NCBI RefSeq assembly: GCF_009712475.1
Contig: NZ_VCJO01000003.1
Span: forward strand, 62,001-126,000
Reading direction: 5' to 3'
DNA length: 64,000 nt
Source: Micromonospora sp. CP22
Lineage (GTDB): Bacteria; Actinomycetota; Actinomycetes; Mycobacteriales; Micromonosporaceae
The position numbers and the translations under genes were made by a program. Positions 39,693 through 48,651 of this stretch are shown here, one piece after another. How positions within the stretch are numbered: the first letter of the stretch is position 1; every line of letters starts with the position of its first letter. Under the pieces are notes generated by a model that was given only the letters and a program-made list of their open reading frames with translations, did no database searches and had not been told where the DNA came from.

Positions 39693-41126
39693 CTATTCTG
39701 CGGCCAGACCGTTGCGTCGGATCACCTCCGCGTACCACCTGGCACTGGACTTGGGGATACGCGTCTGCTTGTCATAGTCGACGTAGATCATGCCGAATCG
39801 CTTCGTGTAGCCCCAGGCCCACTCGAAATTATCCATCAGCGACCAGGCGAAGTATCCACGCAGGGGGACGCCCGCGCTGATCGCCTCGTGCGAGGCGCGC
39901 AGGTGAGCGTCGAAGTACGCCAGCCGGTCGACGTCGTCGACCGCACCGTCGACCACCTCGTCGACGAAAGCCGACCCGTTTTCGGTCACGTAGAGCGGAA
40001 GATCGGTGTACTCCTCGTGCACCCGACGCAGCGTCTCCACCAGGCCGGGGGCGTCGATCTCCCACCCCATGTCGGTAACCGGCACCCCTCGGGTGACGAA
40101 CCGGACATCCTCGCTGCCCGGCCAGCACGCCTGGTCCCGCCAGTAGGCCTCCGGCTGCTCGCCGGGGACCGGCGCGGCCACCACGTGCCGGCTGTAGTAG
40201 TTGATCCCGACGACGTCCAGCGGCGAGGAGATGACCGCCAGGTCACCCTCGTGAACGTGATCGAAATCGGTCACCTTGGCCAGGTCGGCGACCAGGTCGT
40301 CCGGGTACGCACCGCGCAGGATCGGGTCGAGGAAGAACCGGTTGGCCAGCCCGTCGATCCGCCGGGCCGCGTCGGCGTCGCCGGGCGAGTCGCTGATCGG
40401 GGTGACCGGGTACAGGTTGAGGGTCACCCCGAGCTGCGCCTGCGGCACCGCGGTACGCAGCGCCTGCACGGCGAGACCGTGCCCGAGCATCAGGTGGTGT
40501 CCGGCGCGGACCGCGTCGGCGCCGTCGGTGCGACCCGGGGCGTGCACCCCGGAGCCGTAGCCGAGGAAGGCCGAGCACCAGGGCTCGTTGAGGGTCGTCC
40601 AGTACTTCACCCGGTCACCGAGGGCGTCGGCCATCAGCAGGGCGTAGTCGGCGAACCGGGCGGCGGTGTCCCGGGCCGGCCAGCCGCCGGCGTCCTCCAA
40701 CTCCTGCGGCAGATCCCAGTGGTAGAGGGTCAGCCAGGGCTCGATCCCGTTGGCCAGCAGTTCGTCGACCAGCCGCTGGTAGAAGTCGAGCCCTTCGGCG
40801 TTCGCCGGACCGGATCCGCCCGGCTGCACCCGGGGCCAGGAAACCGAGAAACGGTACGACTTCAACCCCAGCTCGGCCATCAGCCGGACGTCGTCGCTGA
40901 GCCGGTGGTAGTGGTCGCAGGCGACGTCGCCGGTGTGCCCGGCAACCGTCCGTCCCTCGGTGTGGCTGAAGGTGTCCCAGATCGACGCGGTCCGACCGCC
41001 CTCGTTCGCCGCGCCCTCGATCTGGTACGCGGCAGTGGCCGCGCCCCAGAGGAAGCCGGGCGGAAAGGTCAACGGCGGACGCTCGTCGAGGACGCCGACA
41101 GCGGGCGGAGTGGCGGGGTTGCTCAC
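39693..41126 (-). CDS. bglC: GH1 beta-glucosidase
   Basis: A 477-residue GH1 enzyme that hydrolyses imported cellobiose and short cello-oligosaccharides to glucose in the cytoplasm. Acid/base Glu181 in TTLNEPWCS and nucleophile Glu382 in [10 protein letters not shown]-terminal [19 protein letters not shown] is standard. No signal peptide. The GTG at 41126 overlaps the cebG stop by four bases (GTGA), so it is coupled to the transporter operon; frames extending further upstream run into cebG. Order and content match cebEFG-bglC of Streptomyces. Confidence 0.95.
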   Translation of the reverse strand: MSNPATPPAVGVLDERPPLTFPPGFLWGAATAAYQIEGAANEGGRTASIWDTFSHTEGRTVAGHTGDVACDHYHRLSDDVRLMAELGLKSYRFSVSWPRVQPGGSGPANAEGLDFYQRLVDELLANGIEPWLTLYHWDLPQELEDAGGWPARDTAARFADYALLMADALGDRVKYWTTLNEPWCSAFLGYGSGVHAPGRTDGADAVRAGHHLMLGHGLAVQALRTAVPQAQLGVTLNLYPVTPISDSPGDADAARRIDGLANRFFLDPILRGAYPDDLVADLAKVTDFDHVHEGDLAVISSPLDVVGINYYSRHVVAAPVPGEQPEAYWRDQACWPGSEDVRFVTRGVPVTDMGWEIDAPGLVETLRRVHEEYTDLPLYVTENGSAFVDEVVDGAVDDVDRLAYFDAHLRASHEAISAGVPLRGYFAWSLMDNFEWAWGYTKRFGMIYVDYDKQTRIPKSSARWYAEVIRRNGLAAE

Positions 41127-41965
41127 GACTTGACTGCACCTTCCATGATCCCGCCGATGATCTGGCGGCCGAAGATAATGAACACGAGCACCAGCGGGAT
41201 GGTGCCGACCGCCGTGGCGGCGAAGACCTGCGAGTAGTCCGTGTAGTAGGCGTACGAGAGGAAGGAGAGCGAGACCTGCAGGGTCGGGTTCTCCGGGGTG
41301 AGGATCGCGTACGGCCAGAGGAAGGAGTTCCAGGTCTCCATGAAGGTCAGCAGACCCAACACACCGGCGGCCGGACGCAGCGCGGGCAGCACGACGTTCC
41401 AGTAGATCCGGAACGTGCTGGCGCCGTCGACGCGGCCGGCCTCGATCAGCTCGTCGGAGATCGCCTGGCTGGCGTACTGCCGCATCATGAACACGCCGAA
41501 GGCGCTGACCAGGAACGGCACGGTCACCGCGTAGAGCGTGTCGTACCACCCGAGCGACTGCATCATGCTCCAGAGCGGGATGAGCCCCATCTGGGTCGGG
41601 ATCATCATCGTGACGATGATCGACAGCAGCAGCACGTTGCGACCACGGAAGCGCAGCTTCGCGAAGGCGAAGCCGGCGAGCGAGCCGGTGAGTACCACCG
41701 ACACGGTGACCACCGAGGAGACGATGATCGAGTTCATCATGCCCTTGAGGAAGTTGGCCGCGTCGTTGTCGAGCACCCGGCCGAAGTTGTCACCGAACGC
41801 GCCACCCGGGGTCATCGGCGGCGGCACGTCGTTGATGGACTCCAGGCTGCGGGTGCCGATGACCACCATGTAGTAGAAGGGGTAGATCGACATCAGCGCC
41901 GCCACGACGAGCGCGATGTAGGTCAGAGGACTGGTGCGCCACAGGCGCTTGGAAGCCGAGATCAT
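41123..41965 (-). CDS. cebG: Cellobiose ABC transporter permease CebG
   Basis: A 280-residue MalG-type permease with six predicted membrane helices. The cytoplasmic EAA loop reads [20 protein letters not shown], the site for the ATPase, which in this group is the shared MsiK encoded elsewhere. ATG at 41965 with GGAGAG upstream, ten bases after cebF. Its 3' end is coupled to bglC. Confidence 0.93.
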   Translation of the reverse strand: MISASKRLWRTSPLTYIALVVAALMSIYPFYYMVVIGTRSLESINDVPPPMTPGGAFGDNFGRVLDNDAANFLKGMMNSIIVSSVVTVSVVLTGSLAGFAFAKLRFRGRNVLLLSIIVTMMIPTQMGLIPLWSMMQSLGWYDTLYAVTVPFLVSAFGVFMMRQYASQAISDELIEAGRVDGASTFRIYWNVVLPALRPAAGVLGLLTFMETWNSFLWPYAILTPENPTLQVSLSFLSYAYYTDYSQVFAATAVGTIPLVLVFIIFGRQIIGGIMEGAVKS

Positions 41966-41975
41966 CGATCTCTCC

Positions 41976-42944
41976 TCACTTGGCCGCGCGGCGGACGAGT
42001 ACGAAGTTGATCAGCGACACCAAGACGATGATCATGAAGATCGCCCAGGCGACCGCGGCTCCGTAACCTGCGGTACTCAGGTTGTAGATGCCCTTCTCGT
42101 ACATGTACATGGCCAGCGTCTGGTACTCCCGCTGATTGCCACCGATGATGCTGCCGTTGGCGAACAGCAGCGGCTCGGTGAACAGCTGCATGCCGCCGAT
42201 CGTGGAGAGGATGACCACGAAGATGAAGGTGGGCTTGAGCATCGGCAGGGTGATCTGCCAGAACTGCCGCCACTGGCTGGCTCCGTCGATCGCCGCCGCC
42301 TCGTAGAGGTCCTTCGGGATGGCCTGCATGCCGGCGAGCAGGATCAGGGTGTTGTAACCGGTCCATCGCCAGTTGACCATCGTGGCGATCGCGGTCCAGG
42401 AGCTCCACTCCTGGGCGCGCCAGTCGATCTGATCCACCCCGACGAGGCTGAGCAGCCAGTTGAACAGGCCGAAGTCGCGCTGGAACAGCATGCCGAAGAC
42501 GATCGCGACCGCCGCCACCGAGACCACGTTCGGCACGAAGATGGCCATCCGGAAGAAGGTCTTGGCGCGCAGCAGAGTCTGGTTGAGCAGGTTCGCCAGG
42601 AACAGCGCCATCAGCAGCTGGGGGATGGTCGACAGGGCGAAGATGCCGAACGTGTTGATCAGGGCGTTCCAGAAGTACTCATCGGTGACCAGCTCGCGGT
42701 AGTTCTCGAGCCCGATGAAGGTGTGGTCGCCGATCATGTCCCAGTCGTGCAGGGACATCCAGGCGGTGCGCAGCATCGGGTACAACCCGAAGGTCCCGAA
42801 GATCAGGAAGAACGGCGCGATGTAGAGGTAGGGCGAGTACTTGAGGTCCAGGCGGTTGAAGAGGTATCCCCGGCGGCGTCGAGAAGAGGTGTCGGGGGGT
42901 GGTGCGGCTGGCGACGGCGGCGCCGTTGTGGCCGACAGGCTCAT
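41976..42944 (-). CDS. cebF: Cellobiose ABC transporter permease CebF
   Basis: A 322-residue MalF-type permease. Proline- and serine-rich basic N-terminus, then helices beginning PYLYIAPFFLIFGTFGLYP; EAA loop EAAAIDGASQWRQFWQITLP. It pairs with CebG to form the membrane channel. I start at the ATG at 42944, which has AAAGGAA upstream; the frame back to 43055 crosses a hairpin and is not coding. Separated from cebE by 111 bases holding a strong stem-loop. Confidence 0.93.
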   Translation of the reverse strand: MSLSATTAPPSPAAPPPDTSSRRRRGYLFNRLDLKYSPYLYIAPFFLIFGTFGLYPMLRTAWMSLHDWDMIGDHTFIGLENYRELVTDEYFWNALINTFGIFALSTIPQLLMALFLANLLNQTLLRAKTFFRMAIFVPNVVSVAAVAIVFGMLFQRDFGLFNWLLSLVGVDQIDWRAQEWSSWTAIATMVNWRWTGYNTLILLAGMQAIPKDLYEAAAIDGASQWRQFWQITLPMLKPTFIFVVILSTIGGMQLFTEPLLFANGSIIGGNQREYQTLAMYMYEKGIYNLSTAGYGAAVAWAIFMIIVLVSLINFVLVRRAAK

Positions 42945-43008
42945 GCGAATTTCCTTTTCCAGCGAGGCCCGGTGGGCCCTCGCGCAGAAACTGCGCGGTG
43001 GGGACCGA

Positions 43009-43044
43009 CCGGTGGCGTTCGGGGGTAGCCCCGAACGCCACCGG
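43009..43044 (-). terminator. Intercistronic hairpin between cebE and cebF
   Basis: Perfect 16-bp inverted repeat (43009-43024 with 43029-43044) and GTAG loop, directly after the cebE stop. In sugar operons such a hairpin often stabilises or partly terminates the binding-protein mRNA, giving excess binding protein over permeases. Confidence 0.75.
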
Positions 43045-43055
43045 AGGGGAATCAC

Positions 43056-44345
43056 TCAGAAGGCACCCTGAGTCTGTGCATCCTTCGTGAACTGCTCCCA
43101 GGCCTTGTCCTTGCTGGCCTGCCCGTTCTCGAACGCCCGCATCGCCGGCTCGAACGCGTTCTCCTTCACCGCCTGGTGCTTCGGGCCCAGGTGCACCGGC
43201 TCGATCTTGGCGACGCTCTCACCGAAGATCTTGCCGGTCGGCGCGTTGCTGAAGTACTCGTTGGTGTAGCTGAGGAAGGCCTCGTCCTTCAGCGCCTCCA
43301 GGTTGGTGGGCAGCGGGCCCTTGGCCTTGAAGGCCTCCACCTGGCTGGTGGCGTTGGTCAGGAACTCGGCGAGCTTCGCCGCCTCCTCCGGGTACTTGCT
43401 CTGCTCCGGCACGGCCAGCCACGAGCCGCCCCAGTTACCGCCGCCGCCCGGCACGGCCGCGACGTCCCACTTGCCCTTGTTGGCCTCGCCGGAGTTGTCC
43501 GCGACGATGCCGAGCATCCAGGACGGGCAGAAGGTGGCCGCGAAGGTGCCCTGCTTGAAGCCACCGGACCACTCCGGCGACCAGGTGGACGCCTTGGCGG
43601 AGATGTCGACCATCGAGGTCGCGGTCTCCCAGGCGGCCTTCACCGCGGGGCTGGAGTCCGCGATGATGTTGTTCTCCTTGTCGTAGAACAGATCGGTGCC
43701 CTGCTGGAAGAGCACGCCGTTGGAGACGGCGGTGATCGAGTCGACGAACGCCTTGCCAGTGGCCTGCTTGTACTTCTGGCCGGTCTGGTGGAAGCCGTTC
43801 CAGTCGGGCCAGAGCGCCGCGACGGCGTCCCGCTCGGTGGGCAGGCCGGCGGCCTCGAACAGGTCCTTGCGGTAGCAGACCGCGAGGCTGCCGACGTCGG
43901 TCGGCAGGCCGATCAGACGGCCGTCCGGCGCCTTGCCGAGCTCCCACTTCCAGGGCAGGTAGTCGTCGGCGATCTCGGACGACACCAGCGGAGTAAGGTC
44001 GGCCCAGTTGCGCGGGTTGGCCTTGAACTCGTTGAGGATGCCCTCCTCCAGCGCGGTCACGTCGGCCGCGCCCTTACCGGTGGCGAGGTAACGGACCAGC
44101 TTGGGCCGGTACTCGCCGAGCTGAGCGGTCTTGCGCAGCTCGATCTTGATGCCGGTCTCCTTCTCGTACTGCTTGACGAGTTCGTCGTAACCCATCTCGC
44201 CGAAGGTGTCGACGACCAGCTTCGCGGGCTTCTCGCCCTCGGCCGGCGTGTCGTCGTCATTGCCGCAGGCCGCGAGACCGCCGACAGCGGTGATCGCGGC
44301 CAGGGTGGCTGCCGCCATGCGGGAACGCCGCGTGGTGAGGCTCAT
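43056..44345 (-). CDS. cebE: Cellobiose/cellotriose-binding lipoprotein CebE
   Basis: A 429-residue family-1 solute-binding protein, first gene of the ceb operon. Lipoprotein leader with GLAACG lipobox (Cys27). The mature protein contains sugar-binding aromatic clusters such as ALWPDWNGFHQTGQKY and WGGSWLAVPEQSKYPEEA. By operon context it captures cellobiose/cellotriose for CebFG. GAGGGGTCAGG precedes the ATG. Two CebR boxes lie 125-191 bases upstream of the start. Confidence 0.93.
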   Translation of the reverse strand: MSLTTRRSRMAAATLAAITAVGGLAACGNDDDTPAEGEKPAKLVVDTFGEMGYDELVKQYEKETGIKIELRKTAQLGEYRPKLVRYLATGKGAADVTALEEGILNEFKANPRNWADLTPLVSSEIADDYLPWKWELGKAPDGRLIGLPTDVGSLAVCYRKDLFEAAGLPTERDAVAALWPDWNGFHQTGQKYKQATGKAFVDSITAVSNGVLFQQGTDLFYDKENNIIADSSPAVKAAWETATSMVDISAKASTWSPEWSGGFKQGTFAATFCPSWMLGIVADNSGEANKGKWDVAAVPGGGGNWGGSWLAVPEQSKYPEEAAKLAEFLTNATSQVEAFKAKGPLPTNLEALKDEAFLSYTNEYFSNAPTGKIFGESVAKIEPVHLGPKHQAVKENAFEPAMRAFENGQASKDKAWEQFTKDAQTQGAF

Positions 44346-44469
44346 CCTGACCCCTCTTTCAGTGGTGAGGCTGCTGGATTATTTGTGGTGGGGGTGCCGC
44401 AGCGCCTGCCGGCACCGACTCGGTGTGTCGGCGTCGACGTCCATGGGCGGGCATGTGATCCACGCCTCT

Positions 44470-44483
44470 TGGGAACGCTCCCA
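44470..44483. promoter_or_regulatory. CebR box 1 before cebE
   Basis: TGGGAACGCTCCCA, one base off the CebR consensus palindrome, 125-138 bases before the cebE start codon. Confidence 0.8.
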
Positions 44484-44522
44484 TGAGATTGCCGGGAGGT
44501 GTCGGGAGTGTCAATAGGCCAG

Positions 44523-44536
44523 TGGGAGCGATCCCA
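44523..44536. promoter_or_regulatory. CebR box 2 before cebE
   Basis: TGGGAGCGATCCCA, one base off the CebR consensus, 39 bases beyond box 1 (centre distance 53, about five helical turns). Two boxes could support loop or cooperative repression. The remaining 119 bases to the next gene end hold nothing recognisable. Confidence 0.8.
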
Positions 44537-44655
44537 GATCGTTACCACGCAGCCCGTTTAACCATGGCTGTGCACGGAAAATGCTGACAGATTGTGGCCT
44601 CCGCCACACTGTCAGCCCTCGATCGCCGGCTCGGCGAGCATCGGGCGGCGGGGTT

Positions 44656-45201
44656 TCAGCAGAGCCGACGCAGCAGGGTGTCCGCCCGGCCGGGATCGAA
44701 TGCCTCCGGGTCGAACGCGGCTCCCACCCAGTCCCGCATCGTCTGATGCTCCGGGTGGCTCGGCTCGGCCAGCGCGGCGAGCAGCACGAGGTAGCCCTGC
44801 GGCCCACCAACGTCCTCCGGCGGGCAGGCCCGCTCCCCGTCGAGGCAACCCGGATAGCGCTCGTCCGCTTCGGCGGTGAAGACGTCCTCCACCACCAGAT
44901 CGTGCTCCCACCAGTCACCGAAGTCGTAGGTGTAGTGGAACCGGCTCCCCTTACCGACCACCGAGTCCAAGCGAACGTCCAACTCGTCGTGCAGGGCGAG
45001 TTCGCCGTCCGGGTCGGGTTCGCCGTACTGCACGCCGTCGATCTCGAACGAGTGCAGGTGACAGTCACGCCACCCCATCGCGTGCTGCACCACCCGGTGC
45101 ACCCGATCCAGGGTGTAGCCGCCGGGTACCAGCACCCGGCGCCAGATCGCCGGACGGACCCCGGCCAGGGACATCCTCAGCTGGAAGATCTGACGCGGCA
45201 T
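44656..45201 (-). CDS. Plasmid pRiA4b ORF-3-like protein
   Basis: A 181-residue protein of the PF07929 family, named after a plasmid ORF and found in IS1096-type passengers and many chromosomes; function unknown. Characteristic LRMSLAGVRPAIWRRVLVPG, RVHRVVQHAMGW-D-HLHSFEI and YDFGDWWEHDLVVE are all present. Start at 45201 chosen because homology begins there and GGGAGGA lies upstream; ATG 45225 is possible. No transposase or terminal repeats nearby, so I do not call a mobile element. Confidence 0.85.
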   Translation of the reverse strand: MPRQIFQLRMSLAGVRPAIWRRVLVPGGYTLDRVHRVVQHAMGWRDCHLHSFEIDGVQYGEPDPDGELALHDELDVRLDSVVGKGSRFHYTYDFGDWWEHDLVVEDVFTAEADERYPGCLDGERACPPEDVGGPQGYLVLLAALAEPSHPEHQTMRDWVGAAFDPEAFDPGRADTLLRRLC

Positions 45202-45352
45202 GGGTGTCCCATCCTCCCTCGGCATAGGCTGCGAGCATGATCTGCCGAGCGTGCCGGGCGCGGCGGCACGACGACTGCCCGGGCCGGAACTGGTGTGACT
45301 GCCAGCACCGTACCCCCCGACCCACCCCTCCTGTCACCGGTCCGGCCGGCGA

Positions 45353-46102
45353 ATGAGCAACGGAGCAGCCATTTCCGTCCTCTGGCCGGAACCATCCTCC
45401 GGGCCGGTGGACGACGACACGCTCATCGCCCGCTACGGCCGCGCCGACCAGCCGCGCCTGCGAATGAACTTCGTGACCAGTGTCGACGGTGCGGTCAGCC
45501 TCGACGGCTACTCGGCCGGGCTGTCCGGCGCGCCGGACAAGCGGGTCTTCGGGCTGCTCCGGATGCTCTGCGACGCGCTGCTGGTGGCCGCCGGCACGCT
45601 GCGCCACGAGGGCTACCGGGCGATCCGGCTGGACGAGCGACGCCGGGCGTGGCGACGCGCGCACGGGCTGACCGAGTACCCGACGCTGGTCGTGGTCTCC
45701 GGCACGCTCGACCTCGATCCGGCTCAGGCCGCCTTCGCCGACGCTCCCGTGCGTCCCGTGGTGCTCACCCGCCGGGACGCGGTGGCACCTGCCGGCCTGT
45801 CCGCCGTGGCCGACCTGGTGCGCTGCGGCGACGACCAGGTCGACCTGGTGGCCGGGCTGGCCGAACTGCGTCGCCGTGGGCTCGCTGAACTGCTCTGTGA
45901 GGGCGGGCCACAGCTCTTCGGCGCCCTCACCGCCGCCGACCTGGTCGACGAGGTGTGCCTCTCGGTCGCCCCGCTGCTCGCCGGAGCCGGCCCGGGGCGG
46001 ATCACCTCCGGCGAATCGAGTCCCGCCGCCCGGTCCCTGCCGTTGCGTCACGTACTGCTCGCCGACGACGGCACCCTGCTGCTGCGCCACGCCCGCACCT
46101 GA
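45353..46102 (+). CDS. RibD C-terminal-like reductase (pyrimidine/dihydrofolate reductase family)
   Basis: A 249-residue protein with the dihydrofolate-reductase-like RibD_C fold: NFVTSVDGAVSLDGYSAG at the N-terminus, LLVAAGTLRHEGYRAIR, and LLCEGGPQLFGAL for NADPH binding. In riboflavin synthesis this fold reduces the ribosyl pyrimidine intermediate; stand-alone actinobacterial members next to no rib genes may have other NADPH-dependent roles. No deaminase domain. ATG 45353 lacks a clear ribosome site. Confidence 0.8.
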   Translation: MSNGAAISVLWPEPSSGPVDDDTLIARYGRADQPRLRMNFVTSVDGAVSLDGYSAGLSGAPDKRVFGLLRMLCDALLVAAGTLRHEGYRAIRLDERRRAWRRAHGLTEYPTLVVVSGTLDLDPAQAAFADAPVRPVVLTRRDAVAPAGLSAVADLVRCGDDQVDLVAGLAELRRRGLAELLCEGGPQLFGALTAADLVDEVCLSVAPLLAGAGPGRITSGESSPAARSLPLRHVLLADDGTLLLRHART

Positions 46103-46185
46103 CCGCCCCGCCCGACCGGGTGCCGGTCACCGAAGTTGGCGGAGTCTGCGTGCGAGCGGGGTCGGCTCACTAGCGTGAAGCGCGG

Positions 46186-48495
46186 ATGGGTGACAGCCGG
46201 AGGGCGGGGGCGTTGACGCAGGAGGTGGTCGAGCTACGGGTGCACGGGCTCTCCGGCACCTCCGCCGAGAAGCTGCTGGACCACCCGGTCGTGATCCGGG
46301 TCGCGGGTGACCGACACGCCGGCTTCTACCGACCCCGGCCCGGCTTCGGCATCAGCGACCGGCCCTCGTACCTGCGGGTGGAGGTCTACCGCTGGGGTGC
46401 GCTGACCGCCGGTCGGGCGGTACGAACCCTGTCGCTGCTGTTCCTGCTGCCGTTCATGCTGATCAACGTCGCCACCTGGGCGCGACCGGCGACCGGCGGC
46501 GCGGGCGGGGTGATCGGTTCGCTGTGCCGACTGCTCGCCGTCACCCTGACCGCCGCGTTCACGCTCTCCCTGATCGGCGTGACGATCGACATCATCGGCT
46601 GGCAGTGCGTCCCCTACCAGCCCTGCCGCGCCGGGCGCAGCTACCTGTCCTGGCTGGTCGAGCTACCACTCGGCCCCCGCCTGGCGCTGCTCGCCCTGGT
46701 GCCGATCGGCGCGCTGCGGCTGCTCTGGTGGCTGGGCACCCTGTCCGCCCGGGCCCTCGAAGGGTTCCGGGCCTCTCCCGGGCAGGACCGCGCCACCGGT
46801 GGAGAGGACCGGGTCGACGCTCCGGGTTTCTGGAACGACTCGCTCGTGGTGCAGCGACTGCGCGCCATCCACATGGCGGTCGGGCTCGGCGTACTGGACG
46901 CGAGCCTGCTCGGCGCGCTGCTGCACGTCCAGGCCACGCCGGTGGGGTACGCGCTCATCGGCGCGGTGTTCCTGCTGCTGGCGGCGGGCATCGTCCTGCT
47001 CAGCATCCCGGCCCGGTTGGTGCAGGACACTCCCGGTCGCGGCCCGGTCAACCTGCGCGGTATCCGGCCGTTGCGGATCGCCGCCATCGTGCTCACCGTG
47101 CTGACCCTCGGCTACAGCGCGATGTCGTCGGGGCCGGAGCAGCCAGAGGGAAAACTGCCCGGGTACGAGGGTGGGGTGGCCGGATTGATCACGGTCCAGG
47201 CGATCCTGCTGGTCGGCCTCTTCGTCGCCACCCTGCACCAGCGACGTCGCAGCCTGGCCGATTCCCCGTCCTGGCTGGCTGGACTGGGCACCCCGACGCT
47301 CGCCGTCGGAGCGTTCGCCGCCGCGTACGGGTTCGCCGCCGCTCTGGTCTACCGGGTCGCCGACATCCTCGACCGGGCGGACGTACCCAATCCGGCCTGG
47401 CCGGGACGGCCCGACGCGCCGCCGCTGGAGCCGCCGGTCTCCTACCGCTGGGCGGCGGTAGCCGGTCTGGTCGCCATCCTGGCCGTCGCCGCGACCACGC
47501 TGTGGCGGCTCGTGGCCACCCGCCGGTACCGTCAGCGGCTCGCCGACCAGGTCGTCGAGTCGGACTTCCCCGGCGACCAGACGCCAGAGGCCCTGTCCCG
47601 ACGAACGGCAGTCCAGAAGGCCGTCGCCCGAGCCGCGGTCATCGAGCAGCTCAGCCCGGTCGTCGCCGTGTTCCTGCTGCTGTCGTTGCTCGGTGCGGCC
47701 ATCGTCGCGTTGGACATCTTCGGCATCGGCCCGTCGGAGTTGGCCCGACGGTTGGGTGACCACGGCGACAGCGCGGCCCTGCGGGTGGCGATCGCGACCG
47801 ACATCGGCGTGTTCTTCATCGAGCTGACCGGGCTCGGGATCCTGCTGCTGGGGTTGTTGTCCTACCGGTCGGAGGAGACCCGGCGTTCGGTCGCCGCAGT
47901 CTGGGATCTGGGCACCTTCTGGCCGCGAACCGTGCACCCGTTCGCGCCACCCTGTTACGCCGAACGCGCGGTGCCGGAACTCGCCAAGCGGGTCACCACG
48001 CTGACCGGCAACGGTGCGGTGATCCTATCCGGGCACAGTCACGGCTCGGTGCTCGCCGCCGCCGCCCTGCTCCAGTTGCCACCCCAGGTGCTGGACCGGG
48101 TGGCGTTGCTGACCCACGGCAGCCCGCTGCACCGGCTGTACTCCCGGATCTTCCCGGCCTTCTTCGGCGACCCGGTCCTGCACGAGCTGGGCGAGCGGAT
48201 CGGCTGGCGGTGGGTGAACCTGTGGCGTAACACCGACGCGGTCGGCGGGCCGATCTTCTCGGCGCACCGCCCCGGCCAGCCGCCGCAGGTCACCGGCCCG
48301 GCCGGCGAGGTCGACCGACGACTGCGCGACCCCCGCAGTCTCACCGTGCCGCCCGACGACACGGTCCCACCGCCGATCAACAGACACTGGCCCTACCACA
48401 CCGACGAGGCGTACGAGGCGGCGGTGCGGGAGCTGGCCGAGCGGCTCCGAACGGGCAGTGGAAGCGGAGCAGCCACGGCGGGACACGACGGCTGA
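46186..48495 (+). CDS. Large multi-pass membrane protein with split serine-hydrolase motifs
   Basis: A 769-residue protein I cannot name. Near the N-terminus VVELRVHGLSGTSAEKLLDHP resembles the HG oxyanion-hole strand of alpha/beta hydrolases; about ten transmembrane segments follow (roughly 80-565). The C-terminal soluble part contains GHSHG (nucleophile Ser618) in AVILSGHSHGSVLAAAALL, LLTHGSPL and WVNLWRNTDAVGG, again lipase-like, the last perhaps carrying the catalytic Asp. So a hydrolase fold appears split by a membrane domain. A lipid or lipid-linked substrate is plausible. Upstream genes are independent; 156 bases separate it from herA. Function not assigned. Confidence 0.6.
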   Translation: MGDSRRAGALTQEVVELRVHGLSGTSAEKLLDHPVVIRVAGDRHAGFYRPRPGFGISDRPSYLRVEVYRWGALTAGRAVRTLSLLFLLPFMLINVATWARPATGGAGGVIGSLCRLLAVTLTAAFTLSLIGVTIDIIGWQCVPYQPCRAGRSYLSWLVELPLGPRLALLALVPIGALRLLWWLGTLSARALEGFRASPGQDRATGGEDRVDAPGFWNDSLVVQRLRAIHMAVGLGVLDASLLGALLHVQATPVGYALIGAVFLLLAAGIVLLSIPARLVQDTPGRGPVNLRGIRPLRIAAIVLTVLTLGYSAMSSGPEQPEGKLPGYEGGVAGLITVQAILLVGLFVATLHQRRRSLADSPSWLAGLGTPTLAVGAFAAAYGFAAALVYRVADILDRADVPNPAWPGRPDAPPLEPPVSYRWAAVAGLVAILAVAATTLWRLVATRRYRQRLADQVVESDFPGDQTPEALSRRTAVQKAVARAAVIEQLSPVVAVFLLLSLLGAAIVALDIFGIGPSELARRLGDHGDSAALRVAIATDIGVFFIELTGLGILLLGLLSYRSEETRRSVAAVWDLGTFWPRTVHPFAPPCYAERAVPELAKRVTTLTGNGAVILSGHSHGSVLAAAALLQLPPQVLDRVALLTHGSPLHRLYSRIFPAFFGDPVLHELGERIGWRWVNLWRNTDAVGGPIFSAHRPGQPPQVTGPAGEVDRRLRDPRSLTVPPDDTVPPPINRHWPYHTDEAYEAAVRELAERLRTGSGSGAATAGHDG

Positions 48496-48651
48496 ACACC
48501 CGCACACCCGGTCAGCGGATCGTCGCCGTACGCGGTCACCGGAAGGTGCCGGGGTGTCCTGCGCCGCGTCGCGTGGCGGCCTGTCGTACTCCTCCGGCAG
48601 GATGCAGGGCGGATATGCCGACCGCGACGACCAGCCGAGCGGAGTTGCCCG

